Positions 46,601 through 54,112 of a stretch of DNA of 64,000 nt are shown here, in pieces. Position 1 is the first letter of the stretch. Each line of letters opens with the position of its first letter. Under the pieces are notes generated by a model. The model worked only from the letters and a program-made list of their open reading frames with translations. It made no database searches and was not told where the DNA came from. Source of the stretch: Chitinophaga sp. YR573 (GTDB lineage: Bacteria; Bacteroidota; Bacteroidia; Chitinophagales; Chitinophagaceae); contig NZ_FOJF01000003.1 of NCBI RefSeq assembly GCF_900110995.1, positions 1 to 64,000 on the forward strand, given 5' to 3'. Both the position numbers and the translations under genes were made by a program.

Positions 46601-48090
46601 AATCGGGCAGCAGAAAAATTGGTCCTTCGTTAGTATTACGTGTAATGGTAGGGGATACTGTCAGAATGCATGCACGGGCATTTTATAAATCAGTAGGGCC
46701 AAACGATCAATCGACGCAGCATCCCGCAGAAGAGATGATAGCTGGTCTTTTACAGGCATTTGGTGGTCATGTTACTAATGATGCACATGGTTCGGAACTG
46801 AGTAATAATACGCCCTTAAATAGTAGTTTTTACAATGGGGATTATCAGCGGTTAAAACAGAGAGAGCCGGATGGTACTGCCTCCAACCGGCCTAAGGCAT
46901 ATTTAAATTTTGTTTTATTTGATGATCAGTTTAAATTAGTAGACGAAAATAGTGGTGTACGGCAAGTGAAGGCCACTCCGGATGAACTTCAGGAGTTGGG
47001 CACCGATCAGATGGTGGCCGCTAAAAGTGGTTTCCTATATGTTTACACCAGTAACGAAACCGAGCAGGATGTATTCTTTGATAATGTAACCGTGGCTGTG
47101 GTTAGTGGTCCTGTACTGGAAGAAACCCATTATTATCCCTTTGGTTTAGCAATGACCGGAATCAGCAGTAATGCATTGAAAGGTATGAACTATCCTGAAA
47201 ATCGTAAAAAGTTTAATGGAATAGAGTATACGGATGATCTGGATCTGGATATGTATGATGCGCAGTTGAGAAACCTTGATCCGCAACTGGGAAGATGGTG
47301 GCAAATAGATCCCAAACCTAGTGAGATCACTAGCCCCTATGCCGCTATGGCAAATAACCCATTGCTATATGCAGACCCGGTAGGCGACACGACCTGGGTG
47401 TTTGGCGCAAGTGGACAGTATTTGGGAGTTATTAATGATAATTTAACCAATCAAGTTCATTTTATGGAGAATAGTGATCCTAATACTCCTGCATTTGATG
47501 CAAGTAAACTTAGCCTCAAAGCGGCAAATAAACTTGGACAGGCGATGAGAGATGTGTCCATTGCATTTATGGGTGGTAATACTGCTGCCCAATTAAAATC
47601 TATTTCTAGTCGCGCTGATAAAGAAAGGAAAGAAATTGCATTTGTTGGCACAATAGGAGACGATAAGGAGATACGTATTACGGCTATGCCAATGGATAAA
47701 TCTAATAAGGTAGATAGAGTTGACATTTCTGGGCAAATTGAAAAGAATTATTCAAAGCAAGAACAATCTGATCTCTTCCTTTTTGGACATGTGCATGATA
47801 AAGCAGCGGGTGAACCAGTTTTATATCCTACTGCAAAAGAAAATCAACTATTTCTTGGCGAACCAACCTCGTATAAAGGACTTTTTGATTATCAACCGGC
47901 ATTATACAGAAGTCCAAATGCAACAAGCCAGGGCAGATCTGTTGCGCTCATAGCAACATCTTATGGTGTTACAGTGTATGGAACGGGTGCTAGCGCAAAA
48001 ACAATATCAGGTACTTTAATAGTAGAAGATCCTGTTTATGCAAATCAACCTAAATCCTATCTCATATACAGTAATATAAAAGGTAAGTGA
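43627..48090 (+). CDS. DUF6443/RHS-core protein with variable C-terminal tip
   Basis: About 1487 residues; the ATG at 43627 begins a signal peptide (MKNSISIIKLSLLFLACLCK) and avoids overlap with the previous stop. An N-terminal DUF6443 region (VRVWEPNMPTSDTN, TKYFDGMGRPLQSVIKG) leads to many YD repeats (YDSLGREQYKY, YDSRNRLMAK, YDELGRLKQ, YDGNGNLTVD, YQYDATGNRLKKT). The RHS-associated core ends with YDAQLRNLDPQLGRWWQIDP and NNPLLYADPVGD at about 1237-1275. The last 220-230 residues are unlike the core and form the polymorphic tip. It contains FGHVHDKAAGEPVLYPTAKE, which faintly recalls the HxH...S/T-x-x-D/E order of JAB peptidases; this is weak. A lipoprotein gene follows 74 bases later. Confidence 0.88.
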   Translation: MKNSISIIKLSLLFLACLCKLNLSAQTIQPVIPVTSSRPSASPVTVPAAYSGTSVNYVRVWEPNMPTSDTNVVLSAARTIAEVKQATKYFDGMGRPLQSVIKGTSPGGKDIVTPVVYDSLGREQYKYLPYAQQTGNSSDGKFKTDPFNSQKIYYQNASLNPNVAGETVYYSAVTYEASPLNRVLKVYAPGNSWAKEGGNHPTENQYQINTLADSVRIWSMGTDLPVSNNIYAAGKLYKNITLDESGSKAIEYTDLLGRIVLKKSQLSAAPGTGHIGWLCTYYVYDNLSNLRVVIPPLATEISMRLAWNLSTVANELCFQYKYDSRNRLMAKKIPGAGVVYLIYDVRDRLVFTQDSIQRTKNPQEWFTTFYDDLNRPTMTAIYKANTTPSSLQASLNTAVSGTQSISYTYPGIANLILGNYNGDSSYTATQSIEFQTEFDTGSGATVTASINSAVTGGTTNLMVTNPLPSIAASDLTPLAYTFYDDYSYAGALSYQTADLGKPDAGVGSYPVALPTAFNARIKGMVTGTKVRILDSDQWLTSTIYYDGLNRNIQVSSENSVGGKDIVTNLYDFEGKLLSRYLRHTNPRSIGIPQVSVLTMLAYDATGRLLTVKKRLNDVTGQDKTTVANTYDELGRLKQKRLGVTGTNTQLDSLNYSYNLRGWMDGINKTFVNTTGSNVNYFGQEINYDNGFTINQYDGNISGTKWKSKSNGIARAYGYSYDNNNRLTAADFSQQNTSGAAWTKDLMNFTVSNLNYDANGNIITLKQVGLVGAAIDTIDRLTYTYASGSNKLMAVSDTSHTANANLGDFINGTNSGNDYAYDGNGNLTVDQNRGSAITYNHLNLPATISIVGKGSISYQYDATGNRLKKTVIDSRVSPVKTTVTDYVNGLVYKQDTLQFIAHEEGRIRPVYKTGQAVSYSFDYFENDQLGNVRLVLTDQTDFTMYTATMETAVAATETALFSNIDETRTETPSGYPKDQDTARNASVAKLNAKSGSRKIGPSLVLRVMVGDTVRMHARAFYKSVGPNDQSTQHPAEEMIAGLLQAFGGHVTNDAHGSELSNNTPLNSSFYNGDYQRLKQREPDGTASNRPKAYLNFVLFDDQFKLVDENSGVRQVKATPDELQELGTDQMVAAKSGFLYVYTSNETEQDVFFDNVTVAVVSGPVLEETHYYPFGLAMTGISSNALKGMNYPENRKKFNGIEYTDDLDLDMYDAQLRNLDPQLGRWWQIDPKPSEITSPYAAMANNPLLYADPVGDTTWVFGASGQYLGVINDNLTNQVHFMENSDPNTPAFDASKLSLKAANKLGQAMRDVSIAFMGGNTAAQLKSISSRADKERKEIAFVGTIGDDKEIRITAMPMDKSNKVDRVDISGQIEKNYSKQEQSDLFLFGHVHDKAAGEPVLYPTAKENQLFLGEPTSYKGLFDYQPALYRSPNATSQGRSVALIATSYGVTVYGTGASAKTISGTLIVEDPVYANQPKSYLIYSNIKGK

Positions 48091-48164
48091 TAGTATATGT
48101 TGAGTTTTTATATGAGATATTCTAAAAAACGTTATTTATAGCTTTTAACTTCTAAACGTAAACT

Positions 48165-48761
48165 ATGAGACGAATCTATTTTTTAATTTTAGCTTTATTC
48201 TTTGTTTCCTGCAAACAAAAGGTCGTTGATAATAAGGCTGTTGATAACAGTAAAACTGATTCGACAGCAAAATTTGTATTATCGCTGTTAGACCCGTTTT
48301 CACTTCCGCTTAGTAAAAATTTTCCAGATAGTAATACTTTGCTTTTTGTCTGTGCACCAAGTTTTGGAACATCTTTCACCATATTGTGCCAGAAAAAGAA
48401 GGATGGTATTCGTGGTGTTTTATATGAAGTGGCGCCTGTTAATCATACTGCAGTATGGCATTTTGAAAATGGGGATAGAAAAGCTCTTCCATTTAATGGC
48501 TATTCTTTTAATATTGAAGGAAACTCAATGCAATTTAGTAGCCTGATCAATAATGCAAGAAATGCTATGAAAGAAAAATCAGCTATTAAGCAAGAGGGGG
48601 CGAGATGTTTTGATGGAACTTCTTATTACCTGGTATGCGATAAAAAATTAATAGCAGCTGATGATTGTAAAGATAGCATTTTTACAAAATTTTCTATCTA
48701 CCTACAGGATTCGTTGATAAATAAATACGTAAAGATAGATGTAAGTAAAGCGATCAATTAA
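48165..48761 (+). CDS. Lipoprotein, candidate immunity partner of the RHS protein
   Basis: A 198-residue protein with a lipoprotein signal (MRRIYFLILALFFVSC, lipobox ending at C16). The mature part is mixed alpha/beta with four more Cys (FVCAPSF, TILCQKK, GARCFDG, VCDKK) and an ADDCKDS stretch. No known family is seen. Its place directly after the variable end of the RHS gene, in the same direction, is where immunity genes of polymorphic toxins normally lie, and a periplasm-facing lipoprotein would meet a secreted toxin. The role is an inference from position only. Confidence 0.65.
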   Translation: MRRIYFLILALFFVSCKQKVVDNKAVDNSKTDSTAKFVLSLLDPFSLPLSKNFPDSNTLLFVCAPSFGTSFTILCQKKKDGIRGVLYEVAPVNHTAVWHFENGDRKALPFNGYSFNIEGNSMQFSSLINNARNAMKEKSAIKQEGARCFDGTSYYLVCDKKLIAADDCKDSIFTKFSIYLQDSLINKYVKIDVSKAIN

Positions 48762-48856
48762 CCAAGGGGTATTAAATTTTAAGTTCAGCCAAAGCCCTTT
48801 TATACAAATGGTTTTGCCTAATAAATGTCTGAATTTCAGATAAATCATCTGCATAC

Positions 48857-48885
48857 TGGTTCGAACTTCGTCCCCAGTAGCCCGC
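48857..48885 (+). other. Degenerate tRNA 3'-end-like fragment, copy 2
   Basis: Contains TGGTTCGAACTTCGTCCCC followed by AGTAGCCCGC, sharing the GGTTCGAA...TCCC...GCCCGC order with the pieces at 39330 and 53566. The T-arm is disrupted. It is followed at once by a strong terminator. Confidence 0.4.
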
Positions 48886-48889
48886 TAAG

Positions 48890-48922
48890 CGGGACAAATC
48901 ATCTTCAGTATGATTTGTCCCG
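48890..48922 (+). terminator. Strong rho-independent terminator
   Basis: A perfect 13-bp stem CGGGACAAATCAT / ATGATTTGTCCCG with a 7-base loop followed by TTTTCGTTTTC. It can end the RHS-lipoprotein transcript and also sits right after tRNA-like fragment 2. Confidence 0.85.
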
Positions 48923-49035
48923 TTTTCGTTTTCGGGGGGATTACCCGATAGGTGGGTAATACGGGCCCCCCTCTTTCTCCGCAGAAATTATAAAAGCCTT
49001 CAAGGCTGGGCTAAAAGAAGATCACCTTTGTCATG

Positions 49036-49487
49036 CTACCAAATAAATCTCCCTTCTCCAAATGCAGTGTATGATTTGTCATTCTTCTTGTCTGTAAGAA
49101 TAAATTTGTACTTATGCGCTTCAATATTTTCAAAACAAAAATGGCCGTTATCCAGGTCTTTGATCATTAGTTCATATCCTTCTCCATTTATTGCAGACCT
49201 AATTCTTCTTTTGGTAATTACCCCCAATTACATTCATCCTTTTTGTAAATAATTAATCCAATCTCATCTTGCGGAAGGCCTTTGAGCTGAGCGGCATAGT
49301 TTGCTTCATTTTCTTCGGTGATAATTTTTGTAAGCTTGCCTTCGCTACCCATATTATTGAAGACCTTTAAAATAACATGAGACTTTTTTCTGATTTCCAA
49401 AGTTAGTGGTTCATGGGTTACTCTTTTTCTTGCCCATTCAGCAACTCTTGAAGCCTTCAATAATGGATTGTTTATCCTGTCGGCATC
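49036..49487 (-). pseudogene. Split or frameshifted small gene
   Basis: Two short minus-strand frames abut with a 10-base overlap: 49460-49218 (80 residues, with an open stretch up to 49487 reading DADRINNPLLKASRVAEWAR) and 49227-49036 (63 residues, MGVITKRRIRSAINGEGYEL...). Both have protein-like composition and lack strong starts, the first needing TTG. They look like halves of one gene of about 140 residues broken by a frameshift near 49220. The product is not recognised; position beside an RHS locus suggests an old toxin tip or immunity piece. Confidence 0.45.
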
Positions 49488-49712
49488 TTACCCACCTTGT
49501 ATAGGTTAAGCAGCTTTTACTAAAATAAAAGTCTTGGCCGGGTACCTCATTTTTGAACTTTTTCATTGGAACTGTTGTTTCAATAGTGAATAACAGTCGG
49601 AAATTATATTATGATCGTTTAGATCATATCCCTCAAATTAGTTGATTATTAATCAAATCACTCTTTGAATTATTTGCTCCATTTATTTCATGTCACTTAA
49701 AATTCTCATTCT

Positions 49713-49967
49713 ATGATAACCTTTTCACTGGCGATCTTGGCATTTGTTTCTTTAGTAATGAAAGCCCAGAGTACTATCCACTAGTAGGTTATAACAACTA
49801 CGCCTGATGGCCGATATACATGGGAACTTCAATTCAAACAGGAATTAGGTTATGCTGAGATAGCTATCGCGATGAAGGCAATGTGCTATACCTGCCTACA
49901 CCTAATTTATCTTATCACAGGTGAGGAAGAAGCCGATCCCCTGGGAAGAGCCCAACGTGTGCACTGA
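49713..49967 (+). pseudogene. Decayed secreted-protein gene with two in-frame TAG codons
   Basis: ATG at 49713 opens a signal peptide (MITFSLAILAFVSLVMKAQS), then after STIH come two consecutive TAG codons (49782-49787). The same frame then continues for 59 codons of protein-like sequence (VITTTPDGRYTWELQFKQEL...) to a TGA at 49965. This looks like a decayed gene. The flanks 49488-49712 and 49968-50135 hold nothing else that I can support. Confidence 0.4.
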
Positions 49968-50135
49968 CGATCAGTAAGGAGATGAACAATTACGTGATAG
50001 TAATACCACGGCAGCAGAAATAACATCATGGCTTATAAATGTCGTGTTGCAGCGTTATACAGGTTGTTGTGCTTTGCCTAACAATATACAGCACATTTAT
50101 AAATAAATATTTTTTCACCCAAAATTGCGAATGCT

Positions 50136-51644
50136 ATGAAAAACAAACAGAACATCACTAGTTCAAAAAGCGCCCTTGCTCATAACAAACAGGTAATAGG
50201 GTACATTACACAGTATGATGCCTGGAAAGATATTCAGGACATAGTGCCCAAAGCAGGGTACACCCACGTGAACGTGGATTTCAGCCAGTATACCATACTT
50301 AACTTCTCTTTTTTCGGTGTGGCAAGGGACGGTTCCCTGCACAGCGGCGATTTTCGAAACAAGCAGATCTATGACCCCGGCCAGGTACAGGAACCAGCGC
50401 CTATGTTATATGAAGACCCATACAGTAGTTTTGATCTTTGGATATTGTACGGAGAGCTGGATACGGTCTGGTATATCGGCACGGATCATTGGGCCTATCA
50501 ATTGGGTTACAGGAACAACCCCGGTTCATGTGAAGGCTCTGATGGCTGGTTGAATGTAAATAGTCAGCTTAGGGGGTGTTATCCTCTCGTTCTGCCGAAG
50601 CCCGGTGGTGAGCCTGGTCTACTACAAAAAGGTAAGGATGAAGGTGTAAAGGTGATGGCTTCTATCGGAGGCTGGAGTATGTGCAAACACTTCCCGGAAA
50701 TGGCTAAGGATAACACCAAAAAGAACCGCTTCCTGGATGATTGCGAAAAGCTGATCAGTATGGGTTTTGATGGGATCGACATTGATTGGGAATACCCGAA
50801 TGGCAGAGGAATGAATATTATCGACTACGGTGAAGTGGACTATAACAACTTTGCCCAGTTGATGGACGATATTCGGGAAAGAATCGGAAGTGATAAGCTC
50901 TTAACGGCTGCCTTCTCCGCTGTTCCTGAGCTTTTATCCGGATTTGACTGGGCAAGGCTGAACAACAGCATGGATTATTTCAATATGATGACCTACGACT
51001 TCAACGGCGGGTTCTCGGATATAGCCGGGCACAACTCACCCTTATACGATTACCCAGGCCAGGAAGCGTCCAACAGGTCACTGGATGCATGCATACTTGC
51101 CCTGAGAAACTTCGGCGTTAACATGAGCAAGGTAACCGCAGGTATCGCAACTTATGGACGGGGTGTAATTACCCAGGGACAAGCAGCTCTCAATTCACCA
51201 CTCGTAAAACGTAATGAAACCGTAGACCCAGACGGGCCGATCGAAACCGGCTCAGATTTCGACCATTGGCCAGAAACTCAAGGTACGCCCTATTATAGCA
51301 TGGTGCTGCACCGCGCAACCGTGGTCAATGGCTGGACGGAACATTGGGACGACAATGCCAAAGTGCCATACCGTACCAAGGACAAATACTTTATCAGCTA
51401 CGATGACGAACGCTCTGTTGGGGAAAAAGCAGCATATATCATTGACCAAGAACTGGCAGGCTGCATCGTATGGCAGGTATTTGGCGACATGCTGAATATG
51501 AGCTCCCAGATAGTGCCGATCGTTCCTGACAAACTGGTGCACTGCCCCAATACGCGCACACCACTGGTAAACAAGATAAATGAGGTATTTACCAGTGGAA
51601 AGGAAGCTGCTATGGCTCCTCTTACCTCATCAGCCAATGGCTAA
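50136..51644 (+). CDS. GH18 chitinase without signal peptide
   Basis: A 502-residue single-domain chitinase of glycoside hydrolase family 18. Seen: VIGYITQYDAW strand 1, VMASIGGWSM (SxGG motif), the catalytic DGIDIDWE at 212-219 with general acid E219 and supporting D215 and D217, YFNMMTYDFNG, and a final CIVWQVFGDM strand 8. It would cut beta-1,4-GlcNAc chains through a substrate-assisted mechanism. The N-terminus (MKNKQNITSSKSALAHNKQV) is hydrophilic with no secretion signal and no carbohydrate-binding module or type IX sorting tail is visible. That is unusual for a chitin-degrading enzyme and invites comparison with chitinases next to YD-type toxin genes. Ends just before a palindromic terminator. 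Confidence 0.93.
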   Translation: MKNKQNITSSKSALAHNKQVIGYITQYDAWKDIQDIVPKAGYTHVNVDFSQYTILNFSFFGVARDGSLHSGDFRNKQIYDPGQVQEPAPMLYEDPYSSFDLWILYGELDTVWYIGTDHWAYQLGYRNNPGSCEGSDGWLNVNSQLRGCYPLVLPKPGGEPGLLQKGKDEGVKVMASIGGWSMCKHFPEMAKDNTKKNRFLDDCEKLISMGFDGIDIDWEYPNGRGMNIIDYGEVDYNNFAQLMDDIRERIGSDKLLTAAFSAVPELLSGFDWARLNNSMDYFNMMTYDFNGGFSDIAGHNSPLYDYPGQEASNRSLDACILALRNFGVNMSKVTAGIATYGRGVITQGQAALNSPLVKRNETVDPDGPIETGSDFDHWPETQGTPYYSMVLHRATVVNGWTEHWDDNAKVPYRTKDKYFISYDDERSVGEKAAYIIDQELAGCIVWQVFGDMLNMSSQIVPIVPDKLVHCPNTRTPLVNKINEVFTSGKEAAMAPLTSSANG

Positions 51645-51696
51645 GAATTCGCGCGCCAGACATTATAAGATGTTGCAAATAGAACTGATACAAATA

Positions 51697-51728
51697 ATAC
51701 CCGCTCTGGTAGCTACCAGAGCGGGTAT
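51697..51728 (+). terminator. Palindromic terminator of the chitinase gene
   Basis: A perfect 32-base palindrome: ATACCCGCTCTGGTAG followed directly by its reverse complement, then CCCTGTTTTGG. It lies 52 bases after the chitinase stop. Confidence 0.8.
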
Positions 51729-52059
51729 CCCTGTTTTGGAATTTCAAAATAATACAGGCAAATTATCAGATCAAATAATACGCTAAAAAACAAAAATCAA
51801 TATAAATAATTAACTATCAACAATCTGTCATGCCGTCAATCATTCTTTTCCTTCTAAGTTTGTTTTCATAGTTGCTCGCAAGGAACTGCATGTTCCGACT
51901 AAAAACACCACTTTCATCTTTAACGCTGGAAGAACAACGAATTGCAAATCCCTCGAATTTCATTTGACATGATTTATTTGAATATCATGCTTTTTGAAAA
52001 GGATTTTACCTATTTTAACAGACTCACATGATCTTAGAAGTTTCACTAATTAATACTTG
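51729..52059. other. AT-rich intergenic stretch
   Basis: About 330 bases after the chitinase terminator with no ORF, RNA or repeat that I can support. Confidence 0.5.
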
Positions 52060-52458
52060 CAATGATTTTTGAATTTACAGCAGCCCCAGGTTTTGACTTT
52101 ATCACACTGTTTGCAAAACAGATCAATGCCCCTGTGAGAGATAATTTCCTGGTAATTCCAGGTCTGGAACAGATAAACAAAATACCGTATTACAGCAGCA
52201 AATCAGTACTTTATCCGTATCCAGGAGCGCAGAATTTTTATTGATTCCTGTTGCTCCTCCTGAGCCAATAATAATACAATTATTAATTTCAATATCATTA
52301 TTTGATATCCTAATTCCATGTTGGGAAACTGGAAAATCTAACGCTCCGCTGCTCAAATAGTGCCTGGAATAATTACGCGAATTGTCTGTCGAAAGGAGCG
52401 AGAATGTTGGATCGTCATATATTTCAATTTCCAGATTTCCAAATTTCAGCTTTATCAT
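52060..52458 (-). pseudogene. Truncated or frameshifted small cytoplasmic protein gene
   Basis: A minus-strand frame from 52458 encodes 111 residues (MIKLKFGNLEIEIYDDPTFS, GSGGATGINKNSALLDTDKV, CCCNTVFCLSVPDLEL) that read like a real beta-rich protein but end abruptly at 52123. Continuing in another frame gives GALICFANSVIKSKPGAAVN down to about 52060, as if a frameshift near 52135 cut the gene. Full-length proteins with a GSGGATG...CLSxPDL pattern occur in Bacteroidota near RHS loci, in my recollection as possible immunity proteins; that link is tentative. Confidence 0.45.
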
Positions 52459-52710
52459 TAGAGTTTAAATGAGTGATAACCAATTTTAAATATAGTAAAT
52501 AATGTTCATGCTCTTCTAATTGCCAGAATGTTGCATTGGGAAATTAACATCAGGGAAGTCGACATGTTTGGGTCAAGTTCTAAACAATATGTAGCTGGTT
52601 CTGCCTAAACATATTTGACACTATTCATAGTATTAGAAAATTTTATCTCGACTAAGTTTTGGGGATTACAATAAACTTGTGGCGATCACGTAATACCTCT
52701 AATCTTTACT

Positions 52711-53373
52711 CTATTGAAAGGCTGTATAGAATACCGTATCAATAAAGAAAAGTGTATTGGCTTTCACGATAACGTTTTCATCATGTATATCTTCGAGAAT
52801 CAATCCTAACTCTTTATTGTAATAGTTATTTGTAGAAAGTCCATTCCTTAACGTATTTTCAAAACCATTGTATGCCAGTAAATTTTTAACATCGGCCAGA
52901 TCAACTGCATCGTCAGATGTAACAAACGGTTGTTTTAACACGGTGTAAAATGTATCTTCGATTTCAATAAATCCAAGAAGACTATAAGCTGTATTGGGGA
53001 AAAGAAGATTGTGAATTACAATACTGTTAAAGAACTCCAACCAGGTAGCATAATAAATTCCATCATTTAGTTTAATTACACTATTAGTTTCTGCTTCAAA
53101 ATAAACTTTGGATTCACCACCTCTGGCAAGATATTGGGATTCGTTTGGGGCTTGTTTTATCGAAAGATTTTTTTCCGACGCATAGGTTTTTAAGAATTCG
53201 ACCTGCTCTTTTTTTGTGATTGCTTTACTTTCGAAATCTCTTTTAACCGTTGTACTTGTGCTAAAGCTTGCGCATAGGATATTCCTGGTTGCTGTGCAAT
53301 TATCTGCTGCCCCCTCAATGATAACTCCGTCAATGATATTTTTAAGTTTGCTTCTGGTATCATTAGTATCCAT
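52711..53373 (-). CDS. Polyvalent-protein kinase-like protein
   Basis: A 220-residue protein. Residues about 83-220 resemble the small Ser/Thr/Tyr kinase-like domain found in polyvalent proteins of mobile elements: GGESKVYFEAETNSVIKLND (glycine-rich loop and ATP-binding Lys), a catalytic-loop-like EDIHDENVIV and a metal-site-like FFIDTVFYTAF. The N-terminal 80 residues (KAITKKEQVEFLKTYASEKN) are helical. The domain usually forms part of larger phage or conjugative proteins; here it stands alone on an AT-rich stretch. Substrate unknown. Confidence 0.65.
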   Translation of the reverse strand: MDTNDTRSKLKNIIDGVIIEGAADNCTATRNILCASFSTSTTVKRDFESKAITKKEQVEFLKTYASEKNLSIKQAPNESQYLARGGESKVYFEAETNSVIKLNDGIYYATWLEFFNSIVIHNLLFPNTAYSLLGFIEIEDTFYTVLKQPFVTSDDAVDLADVKNLLAYNGFENTLRNGLSTNNYYNKELGLILEDIHDENVIVKANTLFFIDTVFYTAFQ

Positions 53374-53565
53374 TTGAAGTAAAACTACTAAAAATCAAGG
53401 AAATTTTGAATTCCATGTCGGATATGCCTTATAATAGGCTGATTTTCAATAAAATAAGAATATTCTTAACTAGACCTAATTGAAAAATTGCGTCCTTTAA
53501 ACTACAATTTTGTTTAAATAATCTCGTGGGCCAACAAGAAAATTTTCTCCAGATCTACCATGAAA
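53374..53565. other. AT-rich stretch before tRNA-like fragment 3
   Basis: No ORF or RNA gene is supported between the kinase-like gene and the tRNA-like piece. Confidence 0.5.
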
Positions 53566-53594
53566 AGGTTCGAAAGTTGTCCCTCTTTGCCCGC
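53566..53594 (+). other. Degenerate tRNA 3'-end-like fragment, copy 3
   Basis: AGGTTCGAAAGTTGTCCC followed by TCTTTGCCCGC. Against copy 1 at 39330 it aligns along its whole length with small gaps: AGGTT, GAAAGTT, TCCCTCTT and GCCCGC are shared. A hairpin terminator follows 8 bases later, as with the other copies. Confidence 0.5.
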
Positions 53595-53601
53595 ACTTAA
53601 T

Positions 53602-53630
53602 AAGCCTCCAGATTTTACATCTGGAGGCTT
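53602..53630 (+). terminator. Terminator after tRNA-like fragment 3
   Basis: Perfect 12-bp stem AAGCCTCCAGAT / ATCTGGAGGCTT around TTTAC, followed by TTAACG. It also lies past the 3' end of the minus-strand EthD gene. Confidence 0.75.
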
Positions 53631-53674
53631 TTAACGTTTGAATTCGTTGCTTTAATAATTTGTAGTTCCGTTTT

Positions 53675-54013
53675 TTAGGCTTTAATTATTGTCTCATTAG
53701 TTACCATTATTACAACATTGGCGATATCAAAAAAGTTAATATGGTCGGGATTTACTTTGTTCAAAAAGTTTTCGCTCGAAAAGAATTGTTGATAATCGTC
53801 AAATGAATCAAAATATATATCTGTTATACCATCATATATAGGTGCAGGAAAACCCGGTGCTTCTACCGGATGATTTACAACATACCTGCGTACGTATTGC
53901 TTCGTCTCGGGTATGGAAGCAAATAAAGGAGCATGTTTATTTTTGTGATAATCCACAAATTGTTCAAAGCTCATCTCAGGAATTCTTTTAATTAAAAATG
54001 AAAACTTAATCAT
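53675..54013 (-). CDS. EthD-domain protein
   Basis: A 112-residue dimeric alpha+beta-barrel type protein: MIKFSFLIKRIPEMSFEQFV, DYHKNKHAPLFASIPE with the family KxxHxP feature, and a late DSFDDYQQFFSSENF segment. EthD-fold proteins act in small-molecule oxidation or turnover. It is divergently paired with the HxlR regulator gene (54113), a layout in which the regulator commonly controls the neighbour. A promoter-like pair lies in the shared gap. Confidence 0.85.
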   Translation of the reverse strand: MIKFSFLIKRIPEMSFEQFVDYHKNKHAPLFASIPETKQYVRRYVVNHPVEAPGFPAPIYDGITDIYFDSFDDYQQFFSSENFLNKVNPDHINFFDIANVVIMVTNETIIKA

Positions 54014-54032
54014 ATTTTTATTTATTTATATC

Positions 54033-54063
54033 AAAATTATTTCAAATCATGCCTTAGGGCAAG
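54033..54063 (-). promoter_or_regulatory. Possible promoter of the EthD gene
   Basis: On the minus strand TAATTTTG (54040-54033) matches TAnnTTTG and a CTTG lies 20 bases upstream (54064-54061), near -33. The box is 20 bases before the EthD start. It lies within the 99-base gap shared with hxlR, where the regulator may bind. Confidence 0.5.
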
Positions 54064-54112
54064 TACGCATAAATTAATCCCTATAAGGGTGGAGGCACTA
54101 TACATATCGAAT

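Noticed and set aside
48993-49020. Hairpin AAAGCCTTCAAGGCTGGGCT as another terminator
   Set aside because: The stem is short and there is no T-tract; it lies just after a much stronger terminator.
52062-52244. 60-codon plus-strand frame
   Set aside because: Antisense to the better-looking minus-strand fragment; no start signal or family.
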